Source: Candidatus Parabeggiatoa sp. nov. 2 (GTDB lineage Bacteria; Pseudomonadota; Gammaproteobacteria; Beggiatoales; Beggiatoaceae). From it: a stretch of DNA of 43,683 nucleotides. How positions within the stretch are numbered: the stretch's first letter is position 1; every line of letters begins with the position of its first letter. This document shows positions 10,377 to 21,925 of the stretch, one piece after another. A program made the position numbers and the translations under genes. The DNA lies in NCBI GenBank assembly GCA_002085445.1, contig NBMI01000124.1, forward strand, positions 1-43,683, given 5' to 3'. Below the pieces are notes generated by a model that was given only the letters and a program-made list of their open reading frames with translations, was not told the DNA's origin and searched no databases.

Positions 10377-11321
10377 TTATAGTAAGGTTTCCCAGTCTGT
10401 TTTTTCCCATAAGGCTTGTAATTGTGTAAATTCGTTTGTTAGGGTATCCAGTAGTTGTTCGATTTTGGCTAAGTCGCCTTGTTTGGCAGCCGTTTCGGCG
10501 GTAAAGGCCATTTCTCCTAATCGCAACGCACCTACACTACGCGCACTTCCTTTTAATGAATGTGCTAAACGTTCTGCATTCTTATGATTGCCTTCTTGCA
10601 ACGCGGTTTGTAGTTTTTCTAATTGTTTAGGTGTATCTTGAGTAAATTTGTCGATGATTTTTAGTAAAATGCGTAACTTGCCAATCGCTATGCGTTTGGC
10701 TTGTTGGGTATCAAAAATAGGTAAGTCGGCCGAAAGTGTACTTTCTCCAGTCAATTTTTCCTCTGAGTTCGGTTGTGAGGAAAGTTTTTCGGCCTTTTGA
10801 GGTGACGAACCTATTCCCCCCTTTTCTAAAGGGGGGTTAGGGAGGTTTTTGTCACTTTTTCTCTCATTCATAACTTGAGTGTTTTGTTTCGAGGTGGTCG
10901 GTGTTGTGTATTTTTCTACAACTTCACTGATGCGCTCTACTGTTACCGGTTTGCCTACACAATCGTTCATGCCGGCAGCAATATAGCGTTTGAGGTCTGT
11001 GGGCCGATAGTTGGCAGTGACAGCGACAATCGGGATGTCTTTAACGTTGCCTTGGCGAATGAGTTTTGTTGCTTCTACGCCATCCATCACTGGCATTAGT
11101 ATATCCATCAAAATAATATCATAGTGGTTATATGTACAGATGTCTACGGCTTGTTTGCCATTTTCTACCACTTCTACGGTGCATCCAAGTGCTTCAAGCA
11201 GATTTGTGGCTACCAGACGGCTTAGGGGATTGTCTTCCACTAACAATATTTTTTTGTTTTCCTTCTGTTTGCCCTTTTCTACCTCCTTGAACACATCCTC
11301 CCTTGAAGAAGGTGGAAGCAA
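10377..11321 (-). CDS. Hybrid histidine kinase, distal part: REC2 receiver plus Hpt domain
   Basis: C-terminal part of the sensor kinase that begins at 15004, in a third frame. REC2 starts at KKILLVEDN and is complete: acidic EDN, phospho-acceptor Asp in LMDILMPVMDG, Thr in AVTAN and Lys in GKPV. After a linker with the inserted-looking peptide PNPPLEKGGIG (from the palindrome CCCCCC..GGGGGG near 10813-10845), the last 110 residues form an Hpt domain with the phosphotransfer His in AERLAHSLKGSARSVGA. Phosphate would pass from kinase to receiver to Hpt and on to a separate response regulator, as in BarA/ArcB-type kinases. The apparent start at 11321 is probably not real: removing one A from the A7 run (11249-11255) joins this part to the preceding one. 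Confidence 0.75.
   Translation of the reverse strand: MLPPSSREDVFKEVEKGKQKENKKILLVEDNPLSRLVATNLLEALGCTVEVVENGKQAVDICTYNHYDIILMDILMPVMDGVEATKLIRQGNVKDIPIVAVTANYRPTDLKRYIAAGMNDCVGKPVTVERISEVVEKYTTPTTSKQNTQVMNERKSDKNLPNPPLEKGGIGSSPQKAEKLSSQPNSEEKLTGESTLSADLPIFDTQQAKRIAIGKLRILLKIIDKFTQDTPKQLEKLQTALQEGNHKNAERLAHSLKGSARSVGALRLGEMAFTAETAAKQGDLAKIEQLLDTLTNEFTQLQALWEKTDWETLL
10800..10850. repeat. Palindromic repeat inside coding sequence (PNPPLEKGG type)
   Basis: The palindromic stretch CCCCCCTTTTCTAAAGGGGGG with flanking TTAGGGAGG lies inside the REC2-Hpt linker and is read in frame as NPPLEKGGIG. I know such sequences as dispersed repeats that also invade linkers in other bacteria; here it sits between domains, where an insertion is tolerated. 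Confidence 0.6.
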
Positions 11322-11592
11322 GGCTGGAATAGACGAACCGTGGGGTGTTTTCCAAGCTTGGCAGTTGAATAAGGTTAGTTTGATAAGAAGGACAATATTT
11401 TTTTATAATGTCAAAAATACGTTCTAAGCTGATAGGCTTAGCAATGTAATCATCCATTCCAGCGGCTAAACATCGTTGTGCATCGCCGGGCATGGCATTG
11501 GCTGTCATGGCGACAATCACATTTTTTGGCGGCTGTGTTTGCGACAAAATCGTCTCCTTGATTTCAGAGGTCTTGTTGCTGTTGCGCAACAC
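11194..11592 (-). CDS. Hybrid histidine kinase, middle part: C-terminal half of REC1
   Basis: In a second frame relative to the kinase core. It carries the end of a receiver domain: IVAMTANAMPGD, then GMDDYIAKPISLERIFDII, with the conserved Thr/Ala and Lys. The stretch with the phospho-acceptor Asp, which should lie between QQQQDL of the preceding part and this one, is absent: about 20 codons are missing and the frame changes at 11570-11580. REC1 therefore cannot be phosphorylated as encoded. The linker downstream reads FVYSSLASTFFKGG and runs into the A7 run at 11249-11255, after which the true frame is that of REC2. No real start codon or ribosome site precedes it. Confidence 0.6.
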   Translation of the reverse strand: MLRNSNKTSEIKETILSQTQPPKNVIVAMTANAMPGDAQRCLAAGMDDYIAKPISLERIFDIIKKYCPSYQTNLIQLPSLENTPRFVYSSLASTFFKGGCVQGGRKGQTEGKQKNIVSGRQSPKPSGSHKSA

Positions 11593-14500
11593 GCATGGCC
11601 GTCAAGGCCGCTTGTCCGCTGTCTACGGCTTCGCAGCGGATTTGTAAGCTCTCAAGTTGTTCTATCAAGATTCGCTGATTCACAGGATTATCATCTACAA
11701 TCAAGACTCGTGTGCCTTGTAAAGATTGGAGTTCTGGTGTTGCCAAAAAAGTCGGTACGTCTGAACGCCTGAAGGCCTGAAGGCCTGAACTTCTGATCCT
11801 GTATTCATCGTGAATTTCAGCAAGCGGCAGCGGTAGGGTAAAGGTAAAAGTTGAGCCTTTGCCCCATTCACTTACCACACCCATTTCGCCGTTCATCATT
11901 TTAACGAGTTGTTGACTGATAGCTAACCCCAAACCGGTACCTCCAAATTGACGAGTGGTTGAAGTGTCTGCTTGGGTAAATTTGTCGAAGAGGGTATGGA
12001 GTTTATCGGGGGGAATGCCTATTCCCGTGTCTTTTATATGAAATACCCTGCATACCGACTCAAAGGTTTGTATTTGGCAATCTACGTCAATCATGACATA
12101 GCCGTCATGGGTAAATTTAATCGCGTTGCCAACGAGATTGGTGAGAATTTGCCGTATCCGGCCGGCATCACCCACAAAATGGCGCGGCGCATCTGGGGCG
12201 TAGCGTACTATGAGTTCAAAGCCTTTAGATTCTGCCGTCAGAGAAAGCAAGCGAGCGACTTCCAAGACGGCTTCTTCTAAATCAAACACTGTCCCTTCTA
12301 AGGAAAGTTTTCCCGCCTCAATTTTGGAAAAATCGAGTACGTCATTGATAATGGTTTGCAAGGCTTCCGTTGACTGGTAGATGATTTCAGCATATTCGCG
12401 TTGTTTGGGCGTGAGTTCGGTATTGAGTAATAATTCGGTCATGCCAACTACCCCATTCATAGGGGTACGAATTTCATGGCTCATATTAGCCAAAAATTCG
12501 CTTTTAGCACGAGTCGCGGCTTCCGCCGCTTCTTTGGCACGGCGTAATTCCTCTAATGCTTGTTTGCGTTCCGTGATGTCGCGCCCCACTACCTGATATT
12601 CAACCAATTTTTCGTTTTCATCAAACATCGCACGGCCTATCCAATGTTGCCAACGCTCTTCGCTGTTTAAAACCGAGCGATGTTCCATTTCAGTCACCGG
12701 GGTTTTCCAACTCAAACTTTCCATCATTTGAGTGATAACGTCCTGCATTTCATCAAAGATTAAGGCAGTAAAGTAATGTCCAATTAATTCTGCCTCTGTG
12801 GTATTGAAGTAACGACAGTAGGCTTCGTTGACAAAACTGAGGCGGCCATCCGGTAAATATCGGCAAATTAATTCTGTTTGGCCTTGTACAATAGTTCGAT
12901 AACGGTGTTCATTGATTTTTAGGGCTTCCTCGGTGTGTTTGTGTTTTGTGATGTCGGTAGCAATTTGTAAACGTACATTGCGACCATCAACCCAACGAAT
13001 GGCACGATCATGAGTTAAGTACCATTTTCCAGTTTTTTTCTCTTGTACTTCAGAGGTGTACACGCCCGTGGGTTCACCAATATCCGTCAATAATTTCTCA
13101 TTACTACAGGTACTACAAGGCTGGTTTTGTTCCTTATGCCAGGTTTTCCAACAGAGTTGCCCATTGTTGAAGGAGCCAAAGGTTTTTTGTCCGTATTTAT
13201 TGACATATAAGAGTTCATAAGTCTGCATATCCGCGACATAAACAAGCGATTCTAAGCTATCCAATATGGTTAATAGACGTTCATGGGCCTCTTTGAGGGC
13301 AACTTCATTTTGTTTGCTTTCAGTAATATCACGGATAATGGCATAAATTATTCGTTGTTCTACAAGGGGGTAGGCGTTCCAAGAAAACCAGCGGTAGGCG
13401 TTGTCTTGGCTGCGATAGCGATTTTCAAACCCTTGTACGGATTCGCCCTCTAAAAGCTTTTCAAAAAAGCGATGGGTAGCGTTCCAATCGTCAGGATGTA
13501 CAAAGGCTAAAAAGGGCTGAGTCAATAAATGCTTGCGGCGATAGCCTAAGGTATGTTCCCAAGCGCTATTGAGTTGTTGAAAATAGCCATCAAAACAGAT
13601 AATGCATTGCATATCAACTGAAAGATTAAACAGACGATCACGTTCTTCTTCTATCGGTTTTCTGTCAGTAATGTCCATAACAATGTTAATGATGGCTTCT
13701 AAACTGCGGTTACGAAGAGCCGAGCAAGAGATATCTCCCCATAACACTTTGCCATTTTTGTGGATCAAGCGAATTTCGGTGCGGAAGTGGTCAATATCAC
13801 CGCGTTTGAGGTCTTGCATCAGTATTTCGATGGCAAAATAGTCGTCATAGTGATACAGGTCGATATTTTTTTTGAGGCGCATTTCCTCGGCGGTGTAGCC
13901 AAGCATGTCTAGCCATCTGGCGTTGAATTGTATGTAGTGGCCTTCTGGGTTAACGAGCGTAATGGCGACGGCGGCACTATTGAAGATGGCCCGAAAACGT
14001 TTTTCGCTTAAAGCCAAAGCGTCTTCCATCTGTTTACGCGCGGTGATGTCACTGAAAGTGGAAACAACGGCCGATGGAAGCTTATCTCCTTCGTGCCACA
14101 GGGGTTGAGAATTGATTGATAACAAGACGATATGATCATCTGGCCTTTGTACGCCTAGCACAACATTGGAACAGGGTTGTCCGGTGCGTAGAGTCACCTG
14201 AGATGGCAATTCATCTTCTGGAAAGGGAGTGCCTTCTTCATAAATAAGCCGCCACTCTGGGTTAATGGAAGTCATTCCTATAAGTTGTTCGGCGGATATT
14301 CCCAAAATACGCTGGGCACTGGCGTTACAGGCACCGACTCGTCCGTCTGCATATTGCAGCACCACGCCTTCTTGCATGGCGGCCACTACGGAATGATAGC
14401 GCGTTTCATGCTCGCGCCAGTGGCTTTCATTTTGGCGACGAGTCAGGAAAATTCCAATTAATTCGGTGGCCGTTTTTAACAGATAAATTTCGTCAGCCTT

Positions 14501-15004
14501 CCACTGTCGCGGGGCGACTATGTCGCCAAAACAGACGAAGCCATACCATTGCCCAGCAACTTCAAGAGGAATGACTAATAAGGAGAGACACTCTAAAGCT
14601 TGTAAAATATCTTGTTCGCTCGGTGGGAAATCGGCCACATTGCCGCTGATGATTTGGCCTTGAGAAAGCTGGCTTTGCCAGCGGATAAGTCCTTGTTGAT
14701 AAAACCAGTATTGATTATTCCTCTCACCCCGGCCCTCTTCATCAGGGGAGAGGGAAGAAGAAACGACTTGATGGGTACATAGTGTACATAAACCACCCTC
14801 ACCCCGGCCCTCTCCCTCAAGGGGGGAAGTCAAGCCTCGCTTAGCACCGGTAAAATTTTTAAACAAACCGATTCGACTAATTGAGGTTGCCTTAAGCAAA
14901 CAGGTTAGAACATCGGTGAGTGGGTCTTCGTCGTAGTGACTAGCCAACAATCGACGTGAGCAAGCTGTCAAGGTTTGTTCGTACTGTAAGCGGATTGCAC
15001 TCAT
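11564..15004 (-). CDS. GAF/multi-PAS hybrid sensor histidine kinase, N-terminal and catalytic part
   Basis: A soluble sensor kinase; no membrane segment is evident. Order: GAF domain (residues about 1-195, interrupted by a repeat-encoded insert at about 55-100), five PAS domains (about 200-830, ending in DITARK, DITDRK, DITESK, DITKHK and DITERK motifs), coiled-coil linker, HisKA with the phospho-His in [12 protein letters not shown], and HATPase_c with DTGIGIP and [10 protein letters not shown]. The fourth PAS region holds CSTC, which could bind a metal or sense redox state. A receiver domain starts at [10 protein letters not shown] but is cut after QQQQDL by a frame break, so the gene continues at 11194-11592 and 10377-11321. 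ATG at 15004 has no clear Shine-Dalgarno; repeated ATTACCC heptamers lie just upstream. The linker peptide [11 protein letters not shown] comes from a GGCCTGAA repeat. Confidence 0.85.
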   Translation of the reverse strand: MSAIRLQYEQTLTACSRRLLASHYDEDPLTDVLTCLLKATSISRIGLFKNFTGAKRGLTSPLEGEGRGEGGLCTLCTHQVVSSSLSPDEEGRGERNNQYWFYQQGLIRWQSQLSQGQIISGNVADFPPSEQDILQALECLSLLVIPLEVAGQWYGFVCFGDIVAPRQWKADEIYLLKTATELIGIFLTRRQNESHWREHETRYHSVVAAMQEGVVLQYADGRVGACNASAQRILGISAEQLIGMTSINPEWRLIYEEGTPFPEDELPSQVTLRTGQPCSNVVLGVQRPDDHIVLLSINSQPLWHEGDKLPSAVVSTFSDITARKQMEDALALSEKRFRAIFNSAAVAITLVNPEGHYIQFNARWLDMLGYTAEEMRLKKNIDLYHYDDYFAIEILMQDLKRGDIDHFRTEIRLIHKNGKVLWGDISCSALRNRSLEAIINIVMDITDRKPIEEERDRLFNLSVDMQCIICFDGYFQQLNSAWEHTLGYRRKHLLTQPFLAFVHPDDWNATHRFFEKLLEGESVQGFENRYRSQDNAYRWFSWNAYPLVEQRIIYAIIRDITESKQNEVALKEAHERLLTILDSLESLVYVADMQTYELLYVNKYGQKTFGSFNNGQLCWKTWHKEQNQPCSTCSNEKLLTDIGEPTGVYTSEVQEKKTGKWYLTHDRAIRWVDGRNVRLQIATDITKHKHTEEALKINEHRYRTIVQGQTELICRYLPDGRLSFVNEAYCRYFNTTEAELIGHYFTALIFDEMQDVITQMMESLSWKTPVTEMEHRSVLNSEERWQHWIGRAMFDENEKLVEYQVVGRDITERKQALEELRRAKEAAEAATRAKSEFLANMSHEIRTPMNGVVGMTELLLNTELTPKQREYAEIIYQSTEALQTIINDVLDFSKIEAGKLSLEGTVFDLEEAVLEVARLLSLTAESKGFELIVRYAPDAPRHFVGDAGRIRQILTNLVGNAIKFTHDGYVMIDVDCQIQTFESVCRVFHIKDTGIGIPPDKLHTLFDKFTQADTSTTRQFGGTGLGLAISQQLVKMMNGEMGVVSEWGKGSTFTFTLPLPLAEIHDEYRIRSSGLQAFRRSDVPTFLATPELQSLQGTRVLIVDDNPVNQRILIEQLESLQIRCEAVDSGQAALTAMRVAQQQQDL
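14715..14830. repeat. Two direct repeat copies inserted in frame in the kinase GAF domain
   Basis: CTCACCCCGGCCCTCT occurs at about 14721 and again at about 14795, each followed by a CA.GGGG-type sequence. Read with the gene they give SPDEEGRGE and [12 protein letters not shown], with about 16 residues between. The block adds about 44 residues between the first and second strands of the GAF domain without a stop. It is a dispersed repeat that has entered coding DNA; the frame is kept. Confidence 0.7.
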
Positions 15005-15943
15005 TTTTTGGTAATGGGTAATGGGTAATTTTTAATGGGTGATTATTAATCAGTAATCGTTATTCTGTAATTTGTTACCCCGAAGGGGTAAAATATGAGT
15101 AGCCACAGGTGGAACCTGGGCTGATGAAAAGGAGGTTCCAACGGGTTCTAAAACTTGCTCCCATTTTTATTCCGCCCGTTTTAATTATTACTTAAAAAAC
15201 AATAACTTATTGAGTCTATTTTCATTAACAATTCACAAATTAACAATTCACAATTTTCACCACCCCAGGTGGAACCTGTGGGAGGGAGACACGTCTTTGA
15301 TACCTTTCCACAGGTGTATGTACCTGTGGCTATTCACATTTTTCCCCAAAGGGGGGTAAATTTTATAGCTTATCAAACACAAAACCAAGTAAGAAAAATA
15401 CCTGTCAAAGCTTAGTCAACACCCTAGCCTCGCGGCTAAGCCTCCCTACTACACCGGTTTGTAAATTCGTTCCACTCCCCGGCGCAAGGCTAGTACTCTG
15501 TCAATGTTCTATTGACGGGTAACAGTTTTAACTTGGCACTCTGAGTACCGGACATTTTTTCGACTGTCATTTATTTTTGGTAAGAAATATGACCCTCAAT
15601 GACTTAAATAAATTTTCCACAATCTTTTTAAAATTTTGCGGAGCAAAACTTTAGCCTAAAAACTTAAATAAATTGTCCGGTACAAAGTTTGAATATTAAA
15701 AACGGTTTTATGGCCCTCAAACTAGCGCCAATAACAATAAAAAATAAGGGTTATTTTGATTCCAAATAACCACTTCGATTGAATCAAAGCAGGGATATAT
15801 CCTTGGGATTACCCAATCCTTGTCGTTTGTAAGGCCAGAGTTTAATTTGAAAACATTTTATGGCCCTCAAACAGGGGCCCAATAACCCTATAAAAATAAA
15901 GGTAAAACTGAGTCCAGTTTGGACTCCTGCCAAACTCAAACTA
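15005..15943. other. Repeat-rich spacer between kinase and rpoC-like gene
   Basis: No gene seen. It contains TAATGGGTAATGGG tandem motifs at 15010-15040, palindromic CAGGTGGAACCTG copies near 15104 and 15267, AACAATTCACAA repeats, an inverted pair GTACCGGACA (15545) / TGTCCGGTAC (15673) enclosing a duplicated AACTTAAATAAATT, and two copies of a TTTTATGGCCCTCAAAC element (15706 and 15857) that recurs at 27935, 28441, 28630 and 37280. These look like small non-autonomous elements. Confidence 0.6.
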
Positions 15944-15986
15944 AAACGACGCAAAAGTTTCGCGGAGCGAAACTTTTGCGTCGTTT
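15944..15986. repeat. Perfect 20-bp-stem hairpin, GCAAAAGTTTCGC family
   Basis: Inverted repeat 15944-15963 / 15967-15986 with loop GGA. The inner stem GCAAAAGTTTCGC matches the 10298 copy, but the outer stem is AAACGAC on one arm with its exact complement on the other, instead of TTTCAGG. It lies 28 bases past the stop of the rpoC-like gene on the minus strand and may act as its transcript end, although no T-tract follows. Confidence 0.85.
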
Positions 15987-16007
15987 GGACTCCGGCCTTC
16001 TTGGACT

Positions 16008-16030
16008 GCCAAACTAAAGTTTGGACTCCT
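16008..16030. repeat. CCAAACTAAAGTTTGG palindrome carrying the stop codon of the rpoC-like gene
   Basis: The palindrome CCAAACTAAAGTTTGG plus ACTCCTG is a dispersed motif (also near 10200-10275, 15915, 27860-27895 and 37190-37215). The minus-strand stop of the rpoC-like gene (16014-16016) lies in it, so the final residues ESKL come from the repeat and not from rpoC. Confidence 0.75.
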
Positions 16031-19000
16031 GATTTTTGTGAGAATAAAGGCCCGTGCCCGCCGGAATTAAACGACCTATAATGACGTTTTCCTTGATGCC
16101 GCGTAGTTCATCAATTTTTCCATTCACGGCGCTGGCAAGTAGTACCCGTGTCGTGTCCATAAACGAGGCCGCCGAAATGAATGATTTTGTGGCTAGTGAG
16201 ACTTTGGTAATACCCAATAAGTTGATTTCCCAAGTAGCTGGTTGGCCACATTTTTCTGTAACTCTTTGGTTTTCCTCTAATAACTGAGTGCGTCTCACCA
16301 CATCGCCACTCAAAAACGGTGTGTCGCCCGGCTCCAGAATGGTGACAGTACGCAACATCTGTCGTATTATCACTTCAAAATGCTTGTCGTTAATCTTAAC
16401 ACCGTGATTAATATATATTTCTTGCATTTCATTGACAAGGTATTTCACCAATTCATTGATGCCTTTTAGGCGCAGAAGATCGTGAATATTCACTTCACCT
16501 TCCACAATGAATTCGCCTAGCTGTACCTGTTGACCCGCAGAAACTTTTATATGTCGCCATTTGGGAACAGGAAATTCTTCACTGTGGCCGTCTTTGTCGG
16601 TGATAATGAAGCGATGCTTAGTCTTAGTCTCCCTACCAAAACTGATTACGCCAGAGCGAAGCGCTAAAATAGCCGGTTCTTTGGGAATGCGGGCTTCAAA
16701 GAAATCAGCTACGCGAGGTAAACCACTGGTAATGTCACGATTTTTGAGCATTTCGAGCCCAAGTCTCGCTATAATATCTCCTACACTCACTCTGGCACCC
16801 TCTTCGATGCTAATAATGCTACGCGGTGGTAAGACATAAGTAACGGGTTGTTCACAACCCGTCATCTTGATGTCTCTATCATGTTTATCAACGAGTTTGA
16901 TCCTTGGGCGCAAGTCTCTCGCATGTAGAGGCCATTGTTTAGGGTCTTTAACTTGATAAGTGACAAGTCCGCTGTTTTCATCGGCTTCACAATTGACAGT
17001 GATGCCTTCAAGAACATCGACAAAACGAATATACCCGGCAAATTCAGTGATGATGGGGTAAGTGTGAGTATCCCAATGGGCTATTCGTTGCCCCGCCTTA
17101 ACATTGTCGCCATCATTGACAAAGAGTATGGCCCCATAAGGTACTTGATGACTTTGGCGTTTTATTCTCGATTTGTCGAGAGTACTTAAGGAACCAGAAT
17201 GAGAAACATTGATGAATTGAGGATTGGGAGTTGATGATTTTGCTCTCGTTCTTCCACCTCTCTTCAACCGTTGCTGAATCAGCTTGATATTATGAAGTTG
17301 AACCACGCCTTTGGAAGGCGCCTCAATATAATTGACAGCCGCCTCTCTTTTAGCAACACCCCCAGCACGATGTGTACGCAGAGTCAATTGAGTCCCTGAC
17401 TCGCCAATCGACTGAGCCGCCATCACTCCGATAGCTTCACCAATAGTTATCAACTGTCCACTCGCAAAATCACGCCCATAGCACATTGCACAAATACCAT
17501 GCTCAGATTGGCAAGTAATCGGAGAACGTACTTTAACCTGCTCTACCCCATTTTTTTCAAGAAATTTTACCCAATATTCACCAAGCAATGTACCGGCAGT
17601 GACTAGTGGTGTTTCGCGGTTTGGAACAAAAATATCGACTGCTACCACACGTCCAAGTATCCGGTCACTTAACGATTCAATGACTTGATCATCTTTAATC
17701 AAAGCCGTCAAAGTCAAACCTTCGGTTGTGCCGCAATCTTGTTCCGCAATAATGACATCTTGAGCTACATCTACCAACCGTCGCGTTAAATAGCCCGCGT
17801 TTGCCGTCTTGAGAGCTGTATCCGCCAGCCCCTTACGAGTCCCGTGAGTAGACATAAAATACTGATGCACATCCAACCCTTCACGGAAATTAGCCGTGAT
17901 AGGTATCTCAAGAATAGAGCCATCCTGCTTACTCATAAGTCCGCGCATTCCAGACAATTGAGGAATTTGTGTTAAACTTTGTACACCCGCGTCTATCATC
18001 ATGTACAAAGGGTTTTCATGAACCGTTTTCGACACCTGAGAACTTTTTGATGATAATCGGGTTTCCGGTACATCTGATAACCCATTCCACACAGCTTCAG
18101 CCATTTTATCGTTAGTTTGTGTCCAAATATCAATGAGTTGATTGTAACGTTGGTCTTTGGTTATCAGACCTTTGAGATATTGCCCTTGGACTTTCTCGAT
18201 AGCAGCCCACGCTTGCTTAAGGAGATGAGGCTTTTGTTTCGGAATGACCATATCCTCAATAGCAACGGTAATGCCGGCGCGAGTTGCGTGGGTAAAACCC
18301 AATTCCATCAGCTTCTCAGCAATGCTTATGGTTTCTTTTGAACCAAGATTGTGATAAAAAAAGTGAATAAACTCAGAAAGGGCTTGACTTGTTAAACAAC
18401 GGTTTATAAAATTAAAAGGCACATCTTCTGGCACATATTGTGAGAGTATTGCCCGCCCGACGGTCGTTTTTACACGCTCTTCTTCACTTTGGATATGGAC
18501 TTCAATTGAGGCCGACAACTCAACCACGCCGTTTTCATAAGCACGTTGTACTTCGTTAATATCGGCAAACACCATTCCTTCACCACACGCCCCGGCACGT
18601 TCCCTGGTCATAAAATACAAACCCAAAACCATCTCTTGCGAAGGCACAATCAAAGGCTCTCCATTAACCGGTGAAAGGAGATTACGGTTAGACATCATCA
18701 ACACCCGGGCTTCCTGTTGTGCTTCTATAGACAAAGGAATATGCACCACCATCTGATCACCATCAAAATTGGCATTAAAAGCCTTACATACCAAAGGATG
18801 TAATTGGATGGCTTTACCCTCAACCAACACCGGCTCAAAAGCCTGAATACCTAAACGATACAAAGTTGGCGTTCGATTGAGCAGCACTGGATGCTGCCGA
18901 ACCACCTCCTCAAGAACTTCCCAAATCTCAGGTATTCTTCGTTCAACTAACTTTTTGGCCGCATTAATGGAAACCGCCAAACCACATTCTGGCAACTGCA

Positions 19001-19493
19001 ACTTGTAAAATAGAAACGGCTTAAATAGCTCTAAGGCCATCTCCTTGGGCAAACCACACTGATGCAATTTCAAGGAAGGCCCCACCACAATCACTGAACG
19101 CCCGGAATAATCTACGCGCTTACCCAATAGATTTTGGCGAAAACGGCCCTGTTTACCCTTAATCATATCGGACAACGATTGAAGCGGCAGCTTATTTGTC
19201 CCCGTGAAAGCCCTGCCTCGCCGTCCATTATCAAGCAACGCATCCACCGCCTCCTGCAACAGACGCTTCTCATTACGGACGATAACCTCCGGCGCCTTCA
19301 ACTCCAGCAAGCGTCTAGTACGATTATTGCGATTAATCACCCGACGATATAAATCATTCAAATCAGAAGTCGCAAAACGTCCTCCATCAAGCGGCACCAA
19401 GGGACGTAAACAGGGCGGCAAAACCGGCAAGACTGTCAATATCATCCACTCTGGTTGATGATGAGATTGCAAAAAGGTTTGAATCAGCTTCAA
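16014..19493 (-). CDS. rpoC: RNA polymerase beta-prime subunit-like protein, main part with altered active-site motifs
   Basis: Aligns by eye with E. coli beta-prime from about residue 185 to near the end, including the SI3 insertion region. Its real frame is open upstream of the nominal TTG at 19493 to about 19565, where it meets the N-terminal part out of frame. Core motifs are present: [25 protein letters not shown], the second zinc site (Cys in EQDCGT and in [11 protein letters not shown]), and the bridge region [18 protein letters not shown]. Three catalytic places differ. The metal-binding NADFDGD is NANFDGD (E. coli D460 position is Asn, codon AAT). The SGARGS motif is AGVQS, so the NTP-contacting Arg (R731) is lost. 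The trigger loop RTFHIGG is RTHRAGG. The C-terminus stops about 40 residues early in a repeat. No rpoB lies nearby. It is either a decaying copy or an alternate beta-prime. Confidence 0.9.
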   Translation of the reverse strand: MKLIQTFLQSHHQPEWMILTVLPVLPPCLRPLVPLDGGRFATSDLNDLYRRVINRNNRTRRLLELKAPEVIVRNEKRLLQEAVDALLDNGRRGRAFTGTNKLPLQSLSDMIKGKQGRFRQNLLGKRVDYSGRSVIVVGPSLKLHQCGLPKEMALELFKPFLFYKLQLPECGLAVSINAAKKLVERRIPEIWEVLEEVVRQHPVLLNRTPTLYRLGIQAFEPVLVEGKAIQLHPLVCKAFNANFDGDQMVVHIPLSIEAQQEARVLMMSNRNLLSPVNGEPLIVPSQEMVLGLYFMTRERAGACGEGMVFADINEVQRAYENGVVELSASIEVHIQSEEERVKTTVGRAILSQYVPEDVPFNFINRCLTSQALSEFIHFFYHNLGSKETISIAEKLMELGFTHATRAGITVAIEDMVIPKQKPHLLKQAWAAIEKVQGQYLKGLITKDQRYNQLIDIWTQTNDKMAEAVWNGLSDVPETRLSSKSSQVSKTVHENPLYMMIDAGVQSLTQIPQLSGMRGLMSKQDGSILEIPITANFREGLDVHQYFMSTHGTRKGLADTALKTANAGYLTRRLVDVAQDVIIAEQDCGTTEGLTLTALIKDDQVIESLSDRILGRVVAVDIFVPNRETPLVTAGTLLGEYWVKFLEKNGVEQVKVRSPITCQSEHGICAMCYGRDFASGQLITIGEAIGVMAAQSIGESGTQLTLRTHRAGGVAKREAAVNYIEAPSKGVVQLHNIKLIQQRLKRGGRTRAKSSTPNPQFINVSHSGSLSTLDKSRIKRQSHQVPYGAILFVNDGDNVKAGQRIAHWDTHTYPIITEFAGYIRFVDVLEGITVNCEADENSGLVTYQVKDPKQWPLHARDLRPRIKLVDKHDRDIKMTGCEQPVTYVLPPRSIISIEEGARVSVGDIIARLGLEMLKNRDITSGLPRVADFFEARIPKEPAILALRSGVISFGRETKTKHRFIITDKDGHSEEFPVPKWRHIKVSAGQQVQLGEFIVEGEVNIHDLLRLKGINELVKYLVNEMQEIYINHGVKINDKHFEVIIRQMLRTVTILEPGDTPFLSGDVVRRTQLLEENQRVTEKCGQPATWEINLLGITKVSLATKSFISAASFMDTTRVLLASAVNGKIDELRGIKENVIIGRLIPAGTGLYSHKNQESKL

Positions 19494-19501
19494 GCGTTTT
19501 G

Positions 19502-20021
<520 letters not shown>

Positions 20022-21688
20022 TTTCACTGACCCGTTATCAGAACGGCAGCCTGAGTGTACTTCGCCACGTTTGGTATTCCGGGTGCTTTTATTTTGGCAT
20101 TCAGTACAACGAATTAGCATTCAGTACAACGAATTAGGAAATAAACGATTTTAAAAGGTGTTTTTACCACACTCTCCCCCATTCGCTGACTTTCCTCAGT
20201 CAACGTCCGATATTCATTTGTTTGTCATACAGCAAGGCTCTTGAAAGCCGTGAAAACTTATCGTTTGTAGTAGTGGCTTTAGCCACTAGACGGTGGGCGA
20301 TTACAAGCCGACTACAAACTTATTTGATTATAAGCCGACTACAAACTCCGTAAACGACTACAATTCAAGGCGGTATCAATAGGGCCATAAGTTGAAATAC
20401 CTTGAGCCATTATGCGATATGGCCCACAATTGACGGCCATCAGTCTATCGATCTCGTTTGTAGCTGAAGGAAAGCCACTAGGCGGCATTGGATGAATCGC
20501 CTACTACAAACTCCGTCAACTACAAGGAAGAAGCTGTTTCTTAAGGGCCATGAGTTGAAATACCTAGAGCCATTTTGCGTTTCGGGCCCTAGTGCCAGAG
20601 AGCAAAAATCCTCGTACCACCCGCCATGAGGCTCTCGCTACCATCCCTGCCGGGTGGTCTGAGCCACCTTCAAGTTAGGCTGTTGATTTTAAGCGGATTT
20701 AGGGTTTAAACGTGTTGCATATCTAAATGGATATGAATGGTGGGACTGCTAAGCGGGCGGATTTTGGATAATGTTTGAGAAAGTAGCGCCCGCGAGGTGG
20801 GCTACGAGACTTTTTTAATATAAGCAATCAGTTAAAGAATAGTCTTTTCGTTAACAATTAGCTCCGCTGAGCTTCGGTTCACAATTTTCTTCCATGGTCT
20901 GGGTATTTCCGCTATCCTGCACTAGGCACTTGAATGCCGTGAAAATGTGGAGTTGTTTCGGGAATGACGCACCTTTGCCGAAACCCAAGAACGGTACGGC
21001 GTTTCTTAAATTCGTCCCGACTAAACGAAACATCACACGACTGAAAACGGTTACACCCCTTTAGACAGAAAACGCTGAACATTTTATGACTATTTTGATA
21101 TAATCAAAAAATCCTCTCAGAGTTGGGGAACGTCATTTTCGAGTGGCTGTCTAGTCGTGCCTTTTTGAATGTGACAAGCGCGTTTAAAAGCGGAGCTTAG
21201 GAAAAAACGCATCTCAATCAATGCCGAGTAAATGCTCATATTATAAAATATATACTTCAGACGGTCACAAATTGCCCATTTTTCAAAGGGAGAATTCAAT
21301 TAGTTCAATTTATTCTCGCGCTGAGTATAGTCATCAAAGTATCAATATCCATCGACTTCTAGGTAAAAATTCCAAATTTTATTTGACTTTTAGTTTTTAA
21401 CTCAAGTATTATTAATAAATTTATATAAAAAAAAAGTAAGCCATTTAAAAGCAATGGGATAAAGGGTTGATACTCCTTACTTGGTCCAATGTCGAAATGT
21501 TGAGGTATCAACATGCAGATACTTGTCGATGAAATTGCTACTGGATGAGGTATTTGGAGAGAGACGGGCCGCATTTCGTGATTCAATTTACTTAACGAAC
21601 TCGGTATTATTTAATAAAACTCGCGCGCAGCCTGTATCGTTTTATTATTATACTACATTATAATTATGAATAACAAGAACATTTACCA
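20022..21688. other. Gene-free region upstream of the rpoC-like gene
   Basis: No gene recognised over more than 1.6 kb. Contents: two close ACAACGAATTA repeat copies (20104-20140), several GTTTGTAGTAG / GGCTTTAGCCAC motifs with CTACAAACTCCGT copies (20265-20520), a pair of CATAAGTTGAAATACCT... type copies near 20385 and 20548, and a GC-richer stretch 20590-20820 (CCACCCGCCATGAGG, AGCGCCCGCGAGGTGGGC) that may be a decayed gene or structured RNA but matches nothing I know. There is no rpoB, rplL or other ribosomal operon gene, which is unusual beside rpoC. Confidence 0.5.
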
Positions 21689-21925
21689 TCACAATTGCCC
21701 TTCGCTCTTACTAATAATTAATTGTTCAATACCTTCGCCAATTTTGAGCAGCGAAACTTCGTTCCCGTCAGGTTTATAGCTTTGGGGTGAATGGCGAATA
21801 GCAGCGTGATTATTTTTAGAGCGTGATCGCGTTATTAAAAATCGGGGTTTTGCTAAGCCGATTTCAACCATTAAGCGATTGATTATGATAAATAAAATAA
21901 CAATCCGAGTGGTTAAGCCTTTCAT
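21689..21925 (-). CDS. Possible small exported protein, unrecognised
   Basis: A 78-codon frame starting with ATG at 21925, preceded on its strand by ACAGGACG with suitable spacing. The N-terminus (KGLTTRIVILFIIINRLMVEIGLA) is basic then hydrophobic, like a signal peptide or anchor; the rest is polar (SRSKNNHAAIRHSPQSYKP, then LLKIGEGIEQLI). No family is recognised. It sits alone in a repeat-rich desert, so it may be chance or the start of a decayed gene. Confidence 0.3.
   Translation of the reverse strand: MKGLTTRIVILFIIINRLMVEIGLAKPRFLITRSRSKNNHAAIRHSPQSYKPDGNEVSLLKIGEGIEQLIISKSEGQL

Noticed and set aside
15860..16081. 73-codon plus-strand frame rich in VWTPA
   Set aside because: It is a translation of the GGAGTCCAAACT palindromes and overlaps the end of the rpoC-like gene.
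20590..20820. Structured RNA such as RNase P, tmRNA or SRP RNA
   Set aside because: It is GC-richer than its surroundings, but none of the conserved sequence blocks of these RNAs could be found.
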